From Duganella qianjiadongensis (GTDB lineage: Bacteria > Pseudomonadota > Gammaproteobacteria > Burkholderiales > Burkholderiaceae_D): DNA of 64,000 nucleotides. Shown here in pieces: positions 53,551 through 63,655 of the stretch. The stretch's first letter is position 1. Each line of letters begins with the position of its first letter. The position numbers were made by a program, and so were the translations under genes. Under the pieces are notes generated by a model that saw only the letters and a program-made list of their open reading frames with translations, did not search any database and had not been told where the DNA came from. The stretch covers positions 124,001-188,000 of the forward strand of contig NZ_WWCM01000005.1 of assembly GCF_009857915.1 (NCBI RefSeq). Direction: 5' to 3'.

Positions 53551-53616
53551 CCGAGCCGGATCACACAGGGCAACATCTGATCCGTCCAATAACACTTAAC
53601 GCGGGAGACGAAACAA

Positions 53617-54747
53617 GTGACAAATGCGATGTTGCCGGATGATAGTGAGCGGGCGCTGCTGGTAGGCCGGATCTGGCGTGCCGGCGTCGGCCCCGCCGTG
53701 GTGACCGTGCGCGCCGGCCAGCTGGTGGATATTAGCGCGCAGGCGGCGACGGTGGCCGATCTGTTCGAACGCGATGATCTGCTCGAGCTGGTGCGTTTTG
53801 CTTCCGGCGAAATACTGGGGCCGCTGGAGACCGTGCTGGCCGGTGGGAACAGCCTGCTGGCACCATGCGATCTGCAAGCCATCAAAGCCTGCGGCGTAAC
53901 ATTCGCCGTCAGCCTGCTGGAGCGGGTGATCGAGGAGCGCGCCAAGGGCGATCCGTCGCGGGCTGCGGCGCTGCGGCTGGAAATCCAGCGCCACATCGGT
54001 GCCGACCTGTCGGCCATCCGGCCCGGCTCGGAACAGGCGGCACGGCTCAAGACCGATCTGATTGCGCGCGGCCTGTGGTCGCAGTATATGGAAGTGGGCA
54101 TAGGTCCGGACGCAGAAGTGTTCACCAAGGCGCAACCCCTGTCGGCGGTGGGCCATGGCGCCAGCGTGGGCCTGCATCCCGATTCGCAGTGGAATAACCC
54201 GGAACCGGAAATCGTACTGGCAGTGAATAGTCGCGGCTGCGCGGTGGGCGCCACGCTGGGCAACGATGTGAATCTGCGCGACATCGAAGGACGCAGTGCT
54301 CTGCTGCTGGGCAAGGCCAAGGATAACAATGCCTCCTGCGCGATCGGTCCCTTCATCCGCCTGTTCGACCAGCATTTCGGCATGGAGCAGATCCGTGCCG
54401 CCGAAGTGAGCCTGCTGATCCGCGGCAGCGATGACGGCTTCGAGCTGCAAGGCAGTAGCCGCATGCGCGAAATCAGCCGTGATCCGCTGGATCTGGTGGC
54501 ACAGGCCTGTGGCCCGCACCATCAGTATCCCGATGGTTTCATGCTATTCCTCGGCACCATGTTCTCGCCGACCAAGGACCGCGATGCCAGCGGCGCCGGC
54601 TTCACCCATCATCTGGGCGATCTGGTGCGGATCTCGACGCCCGTGCTGGGCACGCTGGAAAACAGCGTGCAGCGCAGCGACCAGTTGCCGCCGTGGACTT
54701 TTGGCCTGCGTGCCCTATATCAGAATCTGGCCGCACGCGGTCTGTAG
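53617..54747 (+). CDS. xylX: 2-keto-3-deoxy-D-xylonate dehydratase (fumarylacetoacetate hydrolase family)
   Basis: A 376-residue protein of the FAH family, the size and type of Caulobacter XylX, which dehydrates 2-keto-3-deoxy-xylonate to 2-oxoglutarate semialdehyde. The metal-binding EPEIVLAVNSRG segment (about residues 191-202), NDVNLRDIEG and GAGFTHHLGDLV are FAH-family landmarks. The start is GTG 53617 with GGGAG upstream; ATG 53629 is an alternative. Assignment rests on family plus position beside xylonate dehydratase and xylose dehydrogenase genes; an arabinonate-specific relative cannot be excluded. Confidence 0.85.
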   Translation: MTNAMLPDDSERALLVGRIWRAGVGPAVVTVRAGQLVDISAQAATVADLFERDDLLELVRFASGEILGPLETVLAGGNSLLAPCDLQAIKACGVTFAVSLLERVIEERAKGDPSRAAALRLEIQRHIGADLSAIRPGSEQAARLKTDLIARGLWSQYMEVGIGPDAEVFTKAQPLSAVGHGASVGLHPDSQWNNPEPEIVLAVNSRGCAVGATLGNDVNLRDIEGRSALLLGKAKDNNASCAIGPFIRLFDQHFGMEQIRAAEVSLLIRGSDDGFELQGSSRMREISRDPLDLVAQACGPHHQYPDGFMLFLGTMFSPTKDRDASGAGFTHHLGDLVRISTPVLGTLENSVQRSDQLPPWTFGLRALYQNLAARGL

Positions 54748-54758
54748 AAAGGTAGTCG

Positions 54759-55547
54759 ATGAATCAATCGGACAAAACGCTGATGTACCCGCAGTATCAG
54801 GAGCTGGCCGGGCGCACGGTAGTGATTACGGGCGGCGGTAGCGGCATCGGTGCGGAAATGGTGCGTGCTTTCTGTTTGCAGGGCGCGCGCGTATTTTTCC
54901 TCGACATCGCCGAGCAGGCCTCGCGGCAACTGGTGGCCGCACTGGCGCAGCAGGCGCATGTGCCACTCTATTTGCCCTGCAATGTGGCGGACCTGGAGGC
55001 GCTGGCGCAGGCCATGGCGCTGATCGAACAGCAGGCCGGCACCATCCATGTGCTGATCAATAACTGCGCCAATGACGACCGCCATGCGGTGGCCGATATT
55101 ACGCCTGCCTACTGGGAGGAGCGCATGGCGGTGAATCTGCGCCACCAGTTCTTCTGTGCGCAGGCGGCGGCGCGCGGCATGCGGCACGATGGCGGCGGCG
55201 TGATCCTCAATATGGGTTCGATTTCGTGGCATCTGGCCTTGCCGAATCTGAGCCTGTATATGACGGCCAAAGCCGCGATCGAAGGCATGACACGGGGACT
55301 GGCGCGTGATCTTGGCCCGGACCATATCCGTGTCAACTGCATTATCCCCGGTGCGGTACGCACGCCGCGCCAGATGGCGCTATGGCATACGCCGGACGAG
55401 GAAGCACGCATACTCGCCGGCCAGTGTCTGGCGCAGCGGGTGGAAGTAGAGGACGTTGCCGCAATGGCGCTGTTCCTGGCATCCGACGGCGCACGCCGCT
55501 GCAGTGGCCGCAATTACTACGTGGATGCAGGATGGTTCGGAGCATGA
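54759..55547 (+). CDS. xylB: D-xylose 1-dehydrogenase (short-chain type)
   Basis: A 262-residue classical short-chain dehydrogenase: NAD(P) site TGGGSGIGAEMVRAF (about 25-39), NNCAND in place of NNAG, catalytic S154 (GSISWHL), Y167 and K171 (YMTAK). The neighbours point to oxidation of D-xylose to xylonolactone, as by Caulobacter XylB. It should not be confused with xylulokinase XylB; neither isomerase nor kinase genes are in the window. It overlaps the lactonase gene by 4 bases (ATGA at 55544). Confidence 0.85.
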   Translation: MNQSDKTLMYPQYQELAGRTVVITGGGSGIGAEMVRAFCLQGARVFFLDIAEQASRQLVAALAQQAHVPLYLPCNVADLEALAQAMALIEQQAGTIHVLINNCANDDRHAVADITPAYWEERMAVNLRHQFFCAQAAARGMRHDGGGVILNMGSISWHLALPNLSLYMTAKAAIEGMTRGLARDLGPDHIRVNCIIPGAVRTPRQMALWHTPDEEARILAGQCLAQRVEVEDVAAMALFLASDGARRCSGRNYYVDAGWFGA

Positions 55548-56440
55548 GCATGGCGGATTACAGCGCCCCCGAGTGTCTGTGGGAAGTCGGCGCAACGCTG
55601 GGCGAGGGCGTGCTGTGGCACGCGCCCAGCGCCAGTGTGTATTTTGTCGATATCAAGCAGCAGCGCATACACCGCTGCGACGCTCGCGGTGGCCGCCGCA
55701 TCAGCTGGGAGGCGCCGGCGCAGGTCGGCTTCATCGTCCCCACCTCGAATGGCCGCTGGATCGCTGGCCTGAAAGGCAGTCTGCAGTATTTCGATCCGGC
55801 CAGCGGCGCCTTCACGCACTATTGCGCGCTGGAGCCTGAACAGCCCGGCAACCGCAGTAACGATGGCTATGTGGATGCGCAAGGGCGGCTATGGTTCGGC
55901 ACCATGGACGACGGCCAGAGCGCAGCCAGCGGCGCGCTGTATTGCTGCGTGGCTGACGGCGTGCCGCGCCGTGCCGACAGCGGCTACATCATCACCAATG
56001 GCCCCGCGTGCAGTCCCGCTGGCAGCACGCTGTATCACACCGATACACTGGGGCTGCAAACCTTCGCCTTCCGCCTCGATGCTGCCGGCCAGTTGCATGA
56101 CAAGCGGGTGTTCGCCAGCTTTGCGGGACGCGCTGGCCATCCGGACGGGATGGCCGTCGATGTGCTGGGCCGCGTCTGGATTGCCGTGTTCGGCGGCAGC
56201 CGCATCGATCGTTTCAGCGCTGCCGGCGAATATCTGGACAGCATCGCCATGCCTTGCTCGAACATCACCAAGCTGGCCTTCGGCGGAGCGGATCTGCGTA
56301 CCGTCTTCATTACCACCGCGCGCAAGGAGCTGTCGGAAGCGGCGTTACAGCAGCAGCCGCTGGCCGGTGCGCTGTTTGCGCTGCATAGCGACGTCGCCGG
56401 ACTGCCGGCCCATGTACTGCAACTGGGAGGCCGCGCATGA
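55544..56440 (+). CDS. xylC: SMP-30/gluconolactonase family xylonolactonase
   Basis: A 298-residue six-bladed propeller lactonase of the SMP-30/Gnl/LRE family. It begins with the metal-ligand region LGEGVLWHAPSASVYFVDIKQQRIHR and has RSNDGYVDAQGRLWFGTM (Asn/Asp ligands) and HPDGMAVDVLGRVWIAVFGG. In this operon it would open D-xylono-lactone to xylonate. ATG 55544 overlaps the preceding stop and has a GGAG site; ATG 55550 is two codons further. The gene overlaps the dehydratase gene by 4 bases. Confidence 0.87.
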   Translation: MSMADYSAPECLWEVGATLGEGVLWHAPSASVYFVDIKQQRIHRCDARGGRRISWEAPAQVGFIVPTSNGRWIAGLKGSLQYFDPASGAFTHYCALEPEQPGNRSNDGYVDAQGRLWFGTMDDGQSAASGALYCCVADGVPRRADSGYIITNGPACSPAGSTLYHTDTLGLQTFAFRLDAAGQLHDKRVFASFAGRAGHPDGMAVDVLGRVWIAVFGGSRIDRFSAAGEYLDSIAMPCSNITKLAFGGADLRTVFITTARKELSEAALQQQPLAGALFALHSDVAGLPAHVLQLGGRA

Positions 56441-58224
56441 GCGGGCAAGAGAAAAAACCGCGGCGTTACCGTTCGCAGGACTGGTTCGATAATCCGGAAC
56501 GGATCGACATGACGGCGCTGTATCTGGAGCGCTTCATGAATTACGGGATCACGGCGCAGGAACTGCGCTCGGGCCGCCCCATCATCGGTATCGCCCAGAG
56601 TGGCAGCGATATCAATCCCTGCAACCGCATCCATCTGGAGCTGGCCAAGCGGGTGCGCGAAGGCATCCGCGACGCCGGCGGCATAGCGCTGGAATTCCCC
56701 ATCCATCCCACTTTCGAGAACTGCCGCCGGCCAACGGCGGCAATAGACCGTAATCTGGCCTATCTGGGACTGGTGGAAATCCTGCACGGCTATCCGCTCG
56801 ACGCAGTGGTGCTCATGACGGGCTGCGACAAGAGTACGCCGGCCCAGCTGATGGCAGCGGCCACGCTCGATCTGCCCGCCATCGTGCTGTCCGGTGGCCC
56901 CATGCTGGACGGCTGGTTCAATGGCGAACTGGTGGGTTCGGGGGCGGCGATCTGGAAGGGCCGCCGCCAGCTGGCCGCAGGCCAGATCGACAATGAACAG
57001 TTCCTGCAGATTGCCACGGCATCGGCGCCCTCGGCCGGTCACTGTAACACCATGGGGACGGCATCGACCATGAATGCGCTGGCCGAAGCGCTGGGCATGT
57101 CGCTGACCGGTTGCTCGGCGATTCCGGCGCCTTACCGCGAACGGGGCCAGATAGCCTATGAAACGGGACGCCGTATCGTGGCACTGGCGCAGGACGATGT
57201 GCGGCCTACGCAGATCCTGACGCGTGACGCCTTCCTCGATGCAATTGTGGTGAATGCCGCCATCGGCGGTTCGACCAATGCCCAGCCTCACATCATGGCG
57301 ATGGCGCGCCACGCCGGCGTGGAGATCACGCCGCAGGACTGGATGGCAGTCGGTTACGACGTGCCGCTGCTGCTTAACATGCAACCCGCCGGCAAATATC
57401 TGGGCGAGCGCTTCCACCGCGCCGGCGGCGTGCCGGCGGTGATGTGGGAGTTGCAGCAGGCCGGCCTGCTGCGTAGCGAGCGTCCTACCGTGACAGGCCA
57501 GAGCATGGCGCAGAATCTGCAGGGCCGCGCCAGCAGCGACCGCGAGATGATCCGGCCGTTCGCCGAGCCGCTTAAAACCCAGGCTGGTTTCCTCGTCCTG
57601 AAAGGCAATCTGTTCGATTTTGCCATCATGAAGACCAGCGTGATTTCGGCCGACTTCCGTCAGCGCTATCTGTCCGTGCCGGGACGCGAGGGCATCTTCG
57701 AGTGTCGCGTGGTGGTGTTCGACGGCGCCGACGACTACCATGCGCGCATCAACGATCCGGATCTGGGCATCGACGCCCAGACCATGCTGGTGATCCGTGG
57801 CGCCGGCCCGATAGGCTGGCCCGGTTCGGCGGAAGTGGTGAATATGCAGCCGCCCGATGCCCTGATCAAGCAGGGCATCCATGCCTTGCCCACGCTGGGC
57901 GATGGCCGTCAGTCCGGTACTTCGGACAGCCCGTCCATACTGAACGCTTCGCCCGAGAGTGCTGCGGGAGGCAATCTGGCATGGCTGCGCACGGGGGATA
58001 CGGTGCGGGTCGATCTGCCCGCCGGCAGCTGTGACGTGTTGCTGAGCGAAGACGAGATGGCGCAACGCCGCGCCAGTGTAGCGCTGCCGCCGCTTCCGCC
58101 TAGCCAGACGCCGTGGCAGGAAATCTACCGTGCCACGGTGGGCCAGCTAGATTCGGGTGCCTGCATGGAACTGGCGCTGAACTACCGCGCAGTGGCCCAC
58201 GATATGCCGCGCCATAACCACTAG
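56437..58224 (+). CDS. xylD: D-xylonate dehydratase (IlvD/Edd family)
   Basis: A 595-residue iron-sulfur dehydratase that turns xylonate into 2-keto-3-deoxy-xylonate. Likely cluster cysteines are C62 (NPCNRIH), C130 (TGCDKSTPAQ) and C203 (GHCNTMGTAS). Length and sequence type agree with the pentonate dehydratase branch (Caulobacter XylD about 591 residues) rather than IlvD or Edd. It completes the set XylB-XylC-XylD-XylX for oxidative, phosphate-free xylose breakdown. L-arabinonate as a substrate cannot be ruled out from sequence alone. Confidence 0.9.
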   Translation: MSGQEKKPRRYRSQDWFDNPERIDMTALYLERFMNYGITAQELRSGRPIIGIAQSGSDINPCNRIHLELAKRVREGIRDAGGIALEFPIHPTFENCRRPTAAIDRNLAYLGLVEILHGYPLDAVVLMTGCDKSTPAQLMAAATLDLPAIVLSGGPMLDGWFNGELVGSGAAIWKGRRQLAAGQIDNEQFLQIATASAPSAGHCNTMGTASTMNALAEALGMSLTGCSAIPAPYRERGQIAYETGRRIVALAQDDVRPTQILTRDAFLDAIVVNAAIGGSTNAQPHIMAMARHAGVEITPQDWMAVGYDVPLLLNMQPAGKYLGERFHRAGGVPAVMWELQQAGLLRSERPTVTGQSMAQNLQGRASSDREMIRPFAEPLKTQAGFLVLKGNLFDFAIMKTSVISADFRQRYLSVPGREGIFECRVVVFDGADDYHARINDPDLGIDAQTMLVIRGAGPIGWPGSAEVVNMQPPDALIKQGIHALPTLGDGRQSGTSDSPSILNASPESAAGGNLAWLRTGDTVRVDLPAGSCDVLLSEDEMAQRRASVALPPLPPSQTPWQEIYRATVGQLDSGACMELALNYRAVAHDMPRHNH

Positions 58225-58280
58225 CTGTTGCCTGACACTGGCATTAACATACGACGATAACAATACAACCGGAGACTGTA

Positions 58281-59285
58281 ATGAAAAAACTTCTGAGTGC
58301 GATGGCGCTGGCCATTGCCACGCTGTGTGCCAGCGCACCGGCCAGTGCCGATGCGGCACATCCGAAAATCGGCTTCTCTATCGATGACCTGCGGGTGGAA
58401 CGCTGGACCCGCGACCGCGACTTCTTCATCGCTGCAGCCGACCAGCTGGGCGCCAAGGTGTATGTGCAGTCGGCCGATGCCAGCGAACAGCGCCAGATGG
58501 CACAGATCGAAAACCTGATTGCGCGCGGCGTCGATGTGCTGGTCATTGTGCCGTACAACGCCACTGTGCTGGCAAATGCCGTCAGTCAGGCCAAGAAGGC
58601 CAAGGTCAAAGTGCTGTCGTATGACCGTCTGATCCTGAACGCCGATGTCGATGCCTATATCTCGTTCGATAACACTGCCGTGGGCGAGTTGCAGGCCACT
58701 GCGCTGGTGCAGCTCAAACCTAAAGGTAACTACTATCTGCTGGGCGGCGCGCCGACCGATAACAACGCCAAGATGCTGCGCGAAGGCCAGCTGAAAGTGC
58801 TGCAGCCGCTAGTGGACAAGGGCGCCATCAGGATCGTCGGCAAGCAGTGGGTGAAAGACTGGAGCGCGGCCGAGGCCATGGCGATAGTGGAAAACGCCCT
58901 GACTGCCAATGCCAATAAGATCGATGCGGTGGTGGCATCGAACGACGGCACGGCCGGTGGTGCAATCCAGGCGCTGGCTGCGCAGAAGCTGGCCGGCAAG
59001 GTGCCCGTGTCCGGTCAGGATGCCGATCTGGCAGCAGTGCGCCGCGTGATTGCCGGTACCCAGGCTATGACCGTGTACAAGCCGCTGCGCCAGATTGCCA
59101 GCGAGGCGGCCAAGCTGGCCGTGCAACTGGTGCGTGGCGAGAAACCGGCCACGCAGGCACAGATCGATAACGGCTACAAGAAGGTCGATACGCTGCTGCT
59201 CAAACCGATTCTGCTGACGTCGTCCAACGTTGACCTGCTGGTCAAGGATGGCTTCTACACCCAGGCCCAGCTGGCCGGCAAATAA
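58281..59285 (+). CDS. xylF: D-xylose ABC transporter substrate-binding protein
   Basis: A 334-residue periplasmic sugar-binding protein with a signal peptide (cleavage near ASA, residue 23) and mature start [21 protein letters not shown], the XylF pattern. Further on, [12 protein letters not shown] and [18 protein letters not shown] are typical of XylF. It delivers xylose to XylGH. A 56-base gap separates it from xylD, with GGAG before the start, so it may share the operon. Length matches E. coli XylF (330). Confidence 0.95.
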   Translation: MKKLLSAMALAIATLCASAPASADAAHPKIGFSIDDLRVERWTRDRDFFIAAADQLGAKVYVQSADASEQRQMAQIENLIARGVDVLVIVPYNATVLANAVSQAKKAKVKVLSYDRLILNADVDAYISFDNTAVGELQATALVQLKPKGNYYLLGGAPTDNNAKMLREGQLKVLQPLVDKGAIRIVGKQWVKDWSAAEAMAIVENALTANANKIDAVVASNDGTAGGAIQALAAQKLAGKVPVSGQDADLAAVRRVIAGTQAMTVYKPLRQIASEAAKLAVQLVRGEKPATQAQIDNGYKKVDTLLLKPILLTSSNVDLLVKDGFYTQAQLAGK

Positions 59286-59295
59286 GGCGTTCGGC

Positions 59296-60834
59296 ATGTC
59301 GGAATATCTGTTTGAAATGCGCCAGATCGTCAAACGCTTTGGCGGGGTGGCGGCGCTGAACGGGATCGATCTGAAAATCCGTCCCGGCGAGTGCATAGGC
59401 CTGTGTGGCGAAAATGGCGCGGGCAAGTCCACGCTGATGAAAGTGCTGTCGGCAGTCTATCCGCATGGGAGCTGGGAAGGCGAAATCCTGTGGGAAGGTC
59501 AGCCGTTACGGGCCCATTCCGTGCGCGAGACGGAAGCGGCCGGCATCATCATCATCCATCAGGAGCTGATGCTGGTGCCGGAACTTTCGGTGGCGGAAAA
59601 TATCTTCCTCGGCCATGAGCTGACCCTGCCGGGCGGGCGCATGAACTATCCGGCCATGAACCAGCGGGCCGAAGCGCTGCTGCGCGAACTCAAGCTGCCC
59701 GATGTAAACGTGGTGCTGCCGGTGAAGCAGTATGGCGGCGGCCACCAGCAGCTGATCGAGATTGCCAAGGCCCTCAACAAGCAGGCCAAGTTGCTGATTC
59801 TGGATGAACCTTCGGCTTCGCTGACGGCGGCCGAGACGGCAGTGCTGCTGGAGATCGTGCGTGGGCTGAAAGCCAAGGGCGTGGCCTGTGTGTACATTTC
59901 CCACAAGCTGGAAGAAGTGGCGGCGATCTGCGATACGGTGGTGGTGATCCGCGACGGCCAGCACATAGCCAGCACGCCGATGGCGCAGATGGATGTGCCG
60001 ACTATCGTGGCCCAGATGGTGGGACGGGAAATGAGCCAGATGTATCCGCATGTGCCGCACAGCATAGGCGAAGTGGTGATGGAGGCGCGCCATATCAGCT
60101 GCTATGACCCCGATCAGCCGGCGCGCAAGAGGGTGGACGATGTGTCGTTCACGCTGCGCAAAGGCGAAGTGCTGGGCATTGCGGGCCTGGTGGGAGCTGG
60201 CCGCACGGAGCTGGTGAGCAGCCTGTTTGGCGCCTACGGCGGCCAGTGGCAAGGCGAAATCTGGCTGAACGGGCGCAAGGTGCAGAATCGCACGCCGCTG
60301 CAGGCCATTGCCAACGGCTTTGCGCTGGTGCCGGAGGACCGCAAGCAGCACGGCATCGTGCCAGACCTCGGCGTGGGAGCGAATATCACGCTGTCGGTGC
60401 TGCAGCGCTATACGCGCCTGAGCCGCATCGATAGCAGCGCCGAACTGCTGGCGGTACACCAGCAGATCAGCCAGCTGGCGCTGAAGACGGCCAGTCCGGC
60501 CTTGCCGATTACGGCACTCTCGGGCGGCAATCAGCAGAAGGCTGTGCTGGCCAAGATGCTGCTGACCGAGCCGCAGGTGCTGATACTGGACGAGCCTACC
60601 CGCGGCGTCGATGTGGGCGCCAAGTTCGAAATTTATCGTCTGATTCTGCAACTGGCCGCGCAGGGCGTTGCCATCATTATGGTGTCGTCGGAACTGCCGG
60701 AAGTGCTGGGCATTTCGGACCGGGTGCTGGTGATGGGCGAAGGGCGCCTGCGCGGCGATTTCATCAATCGGGATCTGACTCAGGAACAGTTACTGGCCGC
60801 AGCTATCGGCCAGCAGCAATACAGCGTAGCGTAA
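59296..60834 (+). CDS. xylG: D-xylose ABC transporter ATP-binding protein
   Basis: A 512-residue protein with two ABC ATPase domains. The first has Walker [10 protein letters not shown] (38-46) with signature YGGGHQQ and Walker [11 protein letters not shown]; the second has a degenerate Walker [10 protein letters not shown] with [13 protein letters not shown] and [13 protein letters not shown], as usual in sugar importers of the Rbs/Xyl class. It energises xylose uptake with XylH. ATG 59296 is chosen, 10 bases after the xylF stop; upstream in-frame codons lie inside xylF. Confidence 0.95.
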   Translation: MSEYLFEMRQIVKRFGGVAALNGIDLKIRPGECIGLCGENGAGKSTLMKVLSAVYPHGSWEGEILWEGQPLRAHSVRETEAAGIIIIHQELMLVPELSVAENIFLGHELTLPGGRMNYPAMNQRAEALLRELKLPDVNVVLPVKQYGGGHQQLIEIAKALNKQAKLLILDEPSASLTAAETAVLLEIVRGLKAKGVACVYISHKLEEVAAICDTVVVIRDGQHIASTPMAQMDVPTIVAQMVGREMSQMYPHVPHSIGEVVMEARHISCYDPDQPARKRVDDVSFTLRKGEVLGIAGLVGAGRTELVSSLFGAYGGQWQGEIWLNGRKVQNRTPLQAIANGFALVPEDRKQHGIVPDLGVGANITLSVLQRYTRLSRIDSSAELLAVHQQISQLALKTASPALPITALSGGNQQKAVLAKMLLTEPQVLILDEPTRGVDVGAKFEIYRLILQLAAQGVAIIMVSSELPEVLGISDRVLVMGEGRLRGDFINRDLTQEQLLAAAIGQQQYSVA

Positions 60835-60837
60835 AAC

Positions 60838-61980
60838 ATGAAAAACACACAATTCAAACAGCTGTTCACGCAATACAAACTGTTAGCGCTGATGGTGGCC
60901 ATCGCGCTGATCTGGGCTTTCTTCAGCTGGAAAACTGATGGCGACTTCGCCACCGCGCGCAATCTGTCCAACCTGATGCGGCAGATGGCGATTACCGGCA
61001 TACTGGCCTGCGGCATGGTGTTCATCATCATTGCCGGCGAAATCGATCTGTCGGTGGGCTCCTTACTGGGCTTGCTGGGCGGTGCGGCGGCGCTGCTCGA
61101 CGTCAGCCATCATCTGCCGCTGCCAGCCACGCTGGTGCTGGTGCTGGTCTGCGGCTTGCTGGTGGGCCTGTTCAACGGCTACCTGACGGCGTATGCAGGC
61201 ATCCCCTCGTTTATTGTCGGGCTGGGTGGCATGCTGGCCTACCGCGGTGTGCTGCTGGGCGTGTCCGGTGGCCAGACCATCGCTCCCGTGTCGCCGGAAC
61301 TGACGGCACTGGGGCAGGGCTATCTGGCGCCGTCGCTCGGGGTAGCGCTGGGCGTGCTGCTGGTGGCGCTCGATGTGCTGCTAGTGTGGCAGCAGCGCCG
61401 CCTGCTGGCATTGCACCGCCTGCCGCTGCGCAGTCTGTGGGCCGATGGTTTGCGGGTGCTGGCGACGGCGGCGGCAGTCGGCGGCTTTGTCTATCTGTTC
61501 AACAGCTACGAAGGGATACCGCTGCCCGTGCTGCTGTTGCTGGTGCTGCTGGGCGTGTTCAGCTACATCGCAACCCAGACGGTATTCGGCCGGCGCATCT
61601 ATGCACTGGGCAGCAATATGGAAGCAGCCCGCCTGTCCGGCGTGAATGTACGTGCCATCAAGCTGTGGATCTTCGGCCTGATGGGGCTGATGTGCGCGCT
61701 CGGTGGGCTGATCAACACGGCCCGTCTGGCAGCCGGTTCGCCTTCGGCCGGCACGGCGGGCGAGCTCGATGTGATTGCGGCCTGCTTCATCGGCGGCACT
61801 TCCATGCGCGGTGGTGCCGGCACGGTGCACGGTGCGCTGATCGGTGCCCTGGTGATGGCCAGTCTCGATAACGGCATGTCCATGCTTGATGTGGATGCCT
61901 ACTGGCAGATGATCGTCAAAGGTCTGATACTGACCTTCGCCGTATGGGTGGACGTGGCCACCCGCAGCGCGCGCCGCTAG
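60838..61980 (+). CDS. xylH: D-xylose ABC transporter permease
   Basis: A 380-residue permease of the ribose/xylose class with about ten membrane segments; GEIDLSVGSLLGLLGGAAA and the conserved EAA-like AGIPSFIVGLGGMLAYRGVL are family landmarks, and GGTSMRGGAGTVHGALIGALVMASLDNGM is close to the C-terminal signature. It starts 3 bases after xylG. Length matches E. coli XylH (393). Confidence 0.95.
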   Translation: MKNTQFKQLFTQYKLLALMVAIALIWAFFSWKTDGDFATARNLSNLMRQMAITGILACGMVFIIIAGEIDLSVGSLLGLLGGAAALLDVSHHLPLPATLVLVLVCGLLVGLFNGYLTAYAGIPSFIVGLGGMLAYRGVLLGVSGGQTIAPVSPELTALGQGYLAPSLGVALGVLLVALDVLLVWQQRRLLALHRLPLRSLWADGLRVLATAAAVGGFVYLFNSYEGIPLPVLLLLVLLGVFSYIATQTVFGRRIYALGSNMEAARLSGVNVRAIKLWIFGLMGLMCALGGLINTARLAAGSPSAGTAGELDVIAACFIGGTSMRGGAGTVHGALIGALVMASLDNGMSMLDVDAYWQMIVKGLILTFAVWVDVATRSARR

Positions 61981-62016
61981 GCCGCGGGCGAACTACTTTC
62001 AAGCGGAGCGGCCAGC

Positions 62017-63636
62017 ATGCAACGTCGTCAACTATTGAAACAGCTGGCCGCCGCCATTCCGGCGCTGGCTGCGTCCCCCTACCTGTTTGCCGCAGCGCAG
62101 CCGCGCGCGCAATTCAGCCCGGACTGGGATGCGCTGGCGCGCTACCGCACGCCGGACTGGTTCCGTAATGCCAAATTCGGCATCTGGGCTCATTGGGGGC
62201 CGCAGTGTGCGCCGGAATATGGCGACTGGTATGCGCGCGCCATGTACGAGCAGGATAGCGAGGCCTACCAGCATCACCTGCAGCACTATGGCCACCCGTC
62301 GCAGCACGGCTTCAAGGACATTATTGCCGGCTGGCGCGCCGATGCCTGGCAGCCCGATGAGCTGCTGGCGCTGTATCGCCGTGCCGGTGCGCGCTATTTC
62401 GTCGCGCTGGCCAACCATCACGATAACTTCGACCTGTACAACAGTCGCTATCAGCCCGAGTGGAACTCCACCCGTATCGGACCGCGCAAAGACCTGATAG
62501 GCGGCTGGCGCGACGCGGCGCGGCGGCAGGGCATGCGCTTTGGCGTCAGCGTACACGCAGCCCATGCATGGACATGGTACGAGGTGGCTCAGGGCGCTGA
62601 CCGGCATGGACCACTGGCGGGCGTACCCTATGATGGCCGCTTGCAGCGGGCCGGTGGCGTCGGCAAGTGGTGGCAGGGGCTGGATCCGCAAGGGCTGTAC
62701 GCGCAGAATCACCCGCTAAGCGCGCCGGCCCGGCAGAGCGGTATCTGGGACGAGCAATGGCACTGGCGCGGCGGGGTTGCGCTGCCATCGGCCGGGTATG
62801 TGGAGCAGTTCCGCGCCCGGGTGATGGATCTGGTGCAGAACTATGATCCTGATCTGGTGTATTTCGACGATACGGTATTGCCGCTGCATCCAGTCAGCGA
62901 CGTGGGATTGCGGCTGGCAGCCGATATCTACAACCTGAGTATCGCCCGCAAAGGGCGGCTGGAAGCCGTCATCAACGGAAAATTGCTCGATGCGCAGCAG
63001 CGTCAGTGCATGGTGCTCGATATCGAACGGGGCCAGAGCAACGAGATCGAAGCGTTGCCGTGGCAGACCTGTACCTGTATCGGTAACTGGCATTACGACC
63101 GGCGTATCTATGACGCCGATGGTTACAAGAGCGCCCGCACGGTGGTGCACATGCTGATCGATGTAGTCAGCAAGAATGGCAACCTGCTGCTTAGCGTGCC
63201 GGTGCGCGGCAATGGCAGCATAGACGAGCGTGAGCGGGCAGTGGTCGAGGAGATCGGCCAGTGGATGACCATGTATGGCGGCGCGATTTACGATACCCGT
63301 CCGTGGCGCGTGGCGGGCGAAGGGCCCGTACTGGAGGCCGCTGCTAGCCTGAGCAAGCAGGGCTTCAACGAAGGGCAGGGCGTCGCTTTCAGCAGCGCCG
63401 ATATCCGTTACACCTGCAAGGATAAACACCTGTACGCCTTCGTCATGGGCTGGCCGGCACAGGGCACGGTGCTGCTGCGCCAGTTGCGCCGCGGCGTGCT
63501 CTCCGTGCGGCAGGTAACGCTGCATGGTTCCGTGACGCCGCTAGTGTTCAGACAGCAGGACGACGGCCTGCTGGTCGATCTGCCGCCGGACCGCCCTGCA
63601 TTGCCTTATGCCTTTGCCCTGAAGATTTCCGCCTGA
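62017..63636 (+). CDS. GH29-type alpha-L-fucosidase, probably Tat-exported
   Basis: A 539-residue protein with a twin-arginine-like leader (QRRQLLKQLAAAIPALAASPYLFA, residues 2-25) and a GH29 catalytic domain beginning KFGIWAHWGPQCAPEYGDWYARAMY. The nucleophile is likely D284 or D285 in LVYFDDTVLPL, and HHDNFDLYNS is the conserved substrate-binding segment. GH29 enzymes remove alpha-L-fucose. The gene follows the xylose importer by 36 bases, suggesting that xylose- and fucose-bearing plant glycans such as fucosylated xyloglucan are the source, but this is inference. A different GH29-like specificity is possible. Confidence 0.85.
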   Translation: MQRRQLLKQLAAAIPALAASPYLFAAAQPRAQFSPDWDALARYRTPDWFRNAKFGIWAHWGPQCAPEYGDWYARAMYEQDSEAYQHHLQHYGHPSQHGFKDIIAGWRADAWQPDELLALYRRAGARYFVALANHHDNFDLYNSRYQPEWNSTRIGPRKDLIGGWRDAARRQGMRFGVSVHAAHAWTWYEVAQGADRHGPLAGVPYDGRLQRAGGVGKWWQGLDPQGLYAQNHPLSAPARQSGIWDEQWHWRGGVALPSAGYVEQFRARVMDLVQNYDPDLVYFDDTVLPLHPVSDVGLRLAADIYNLSIARKGRLEAVINGKLLDAQQRQCMVLDIERGQSNEIEALPWQTCTCIGNWHYDRRIYDADGYKSARTVVHMLIDVVSKNGNLLLSVPVRGNGSIDERERAVVEEIGQWMTMYGGAIYDTRPWRVAGEGPVLEAAASLSKQGFNEGQGVAFSSADIRYTCKDKHLYAFVMGWPAQGTVLLRQLRRGVLSVRQVTLHGSVTPLVFRQQDDGLLVDLPPDRPALPYAFALKISA

Positions 63637-63655
63637 ATCACTGACCATCGCACAC

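Noticed and set aside
54759..55547. Possibility that the gene is xylulokinase because of the symbol xylB
   Set aside because: It is a short-chain dehydrogenase with Ser-Tyr-Lys triad; the symbol here follows Caulobacter usage.
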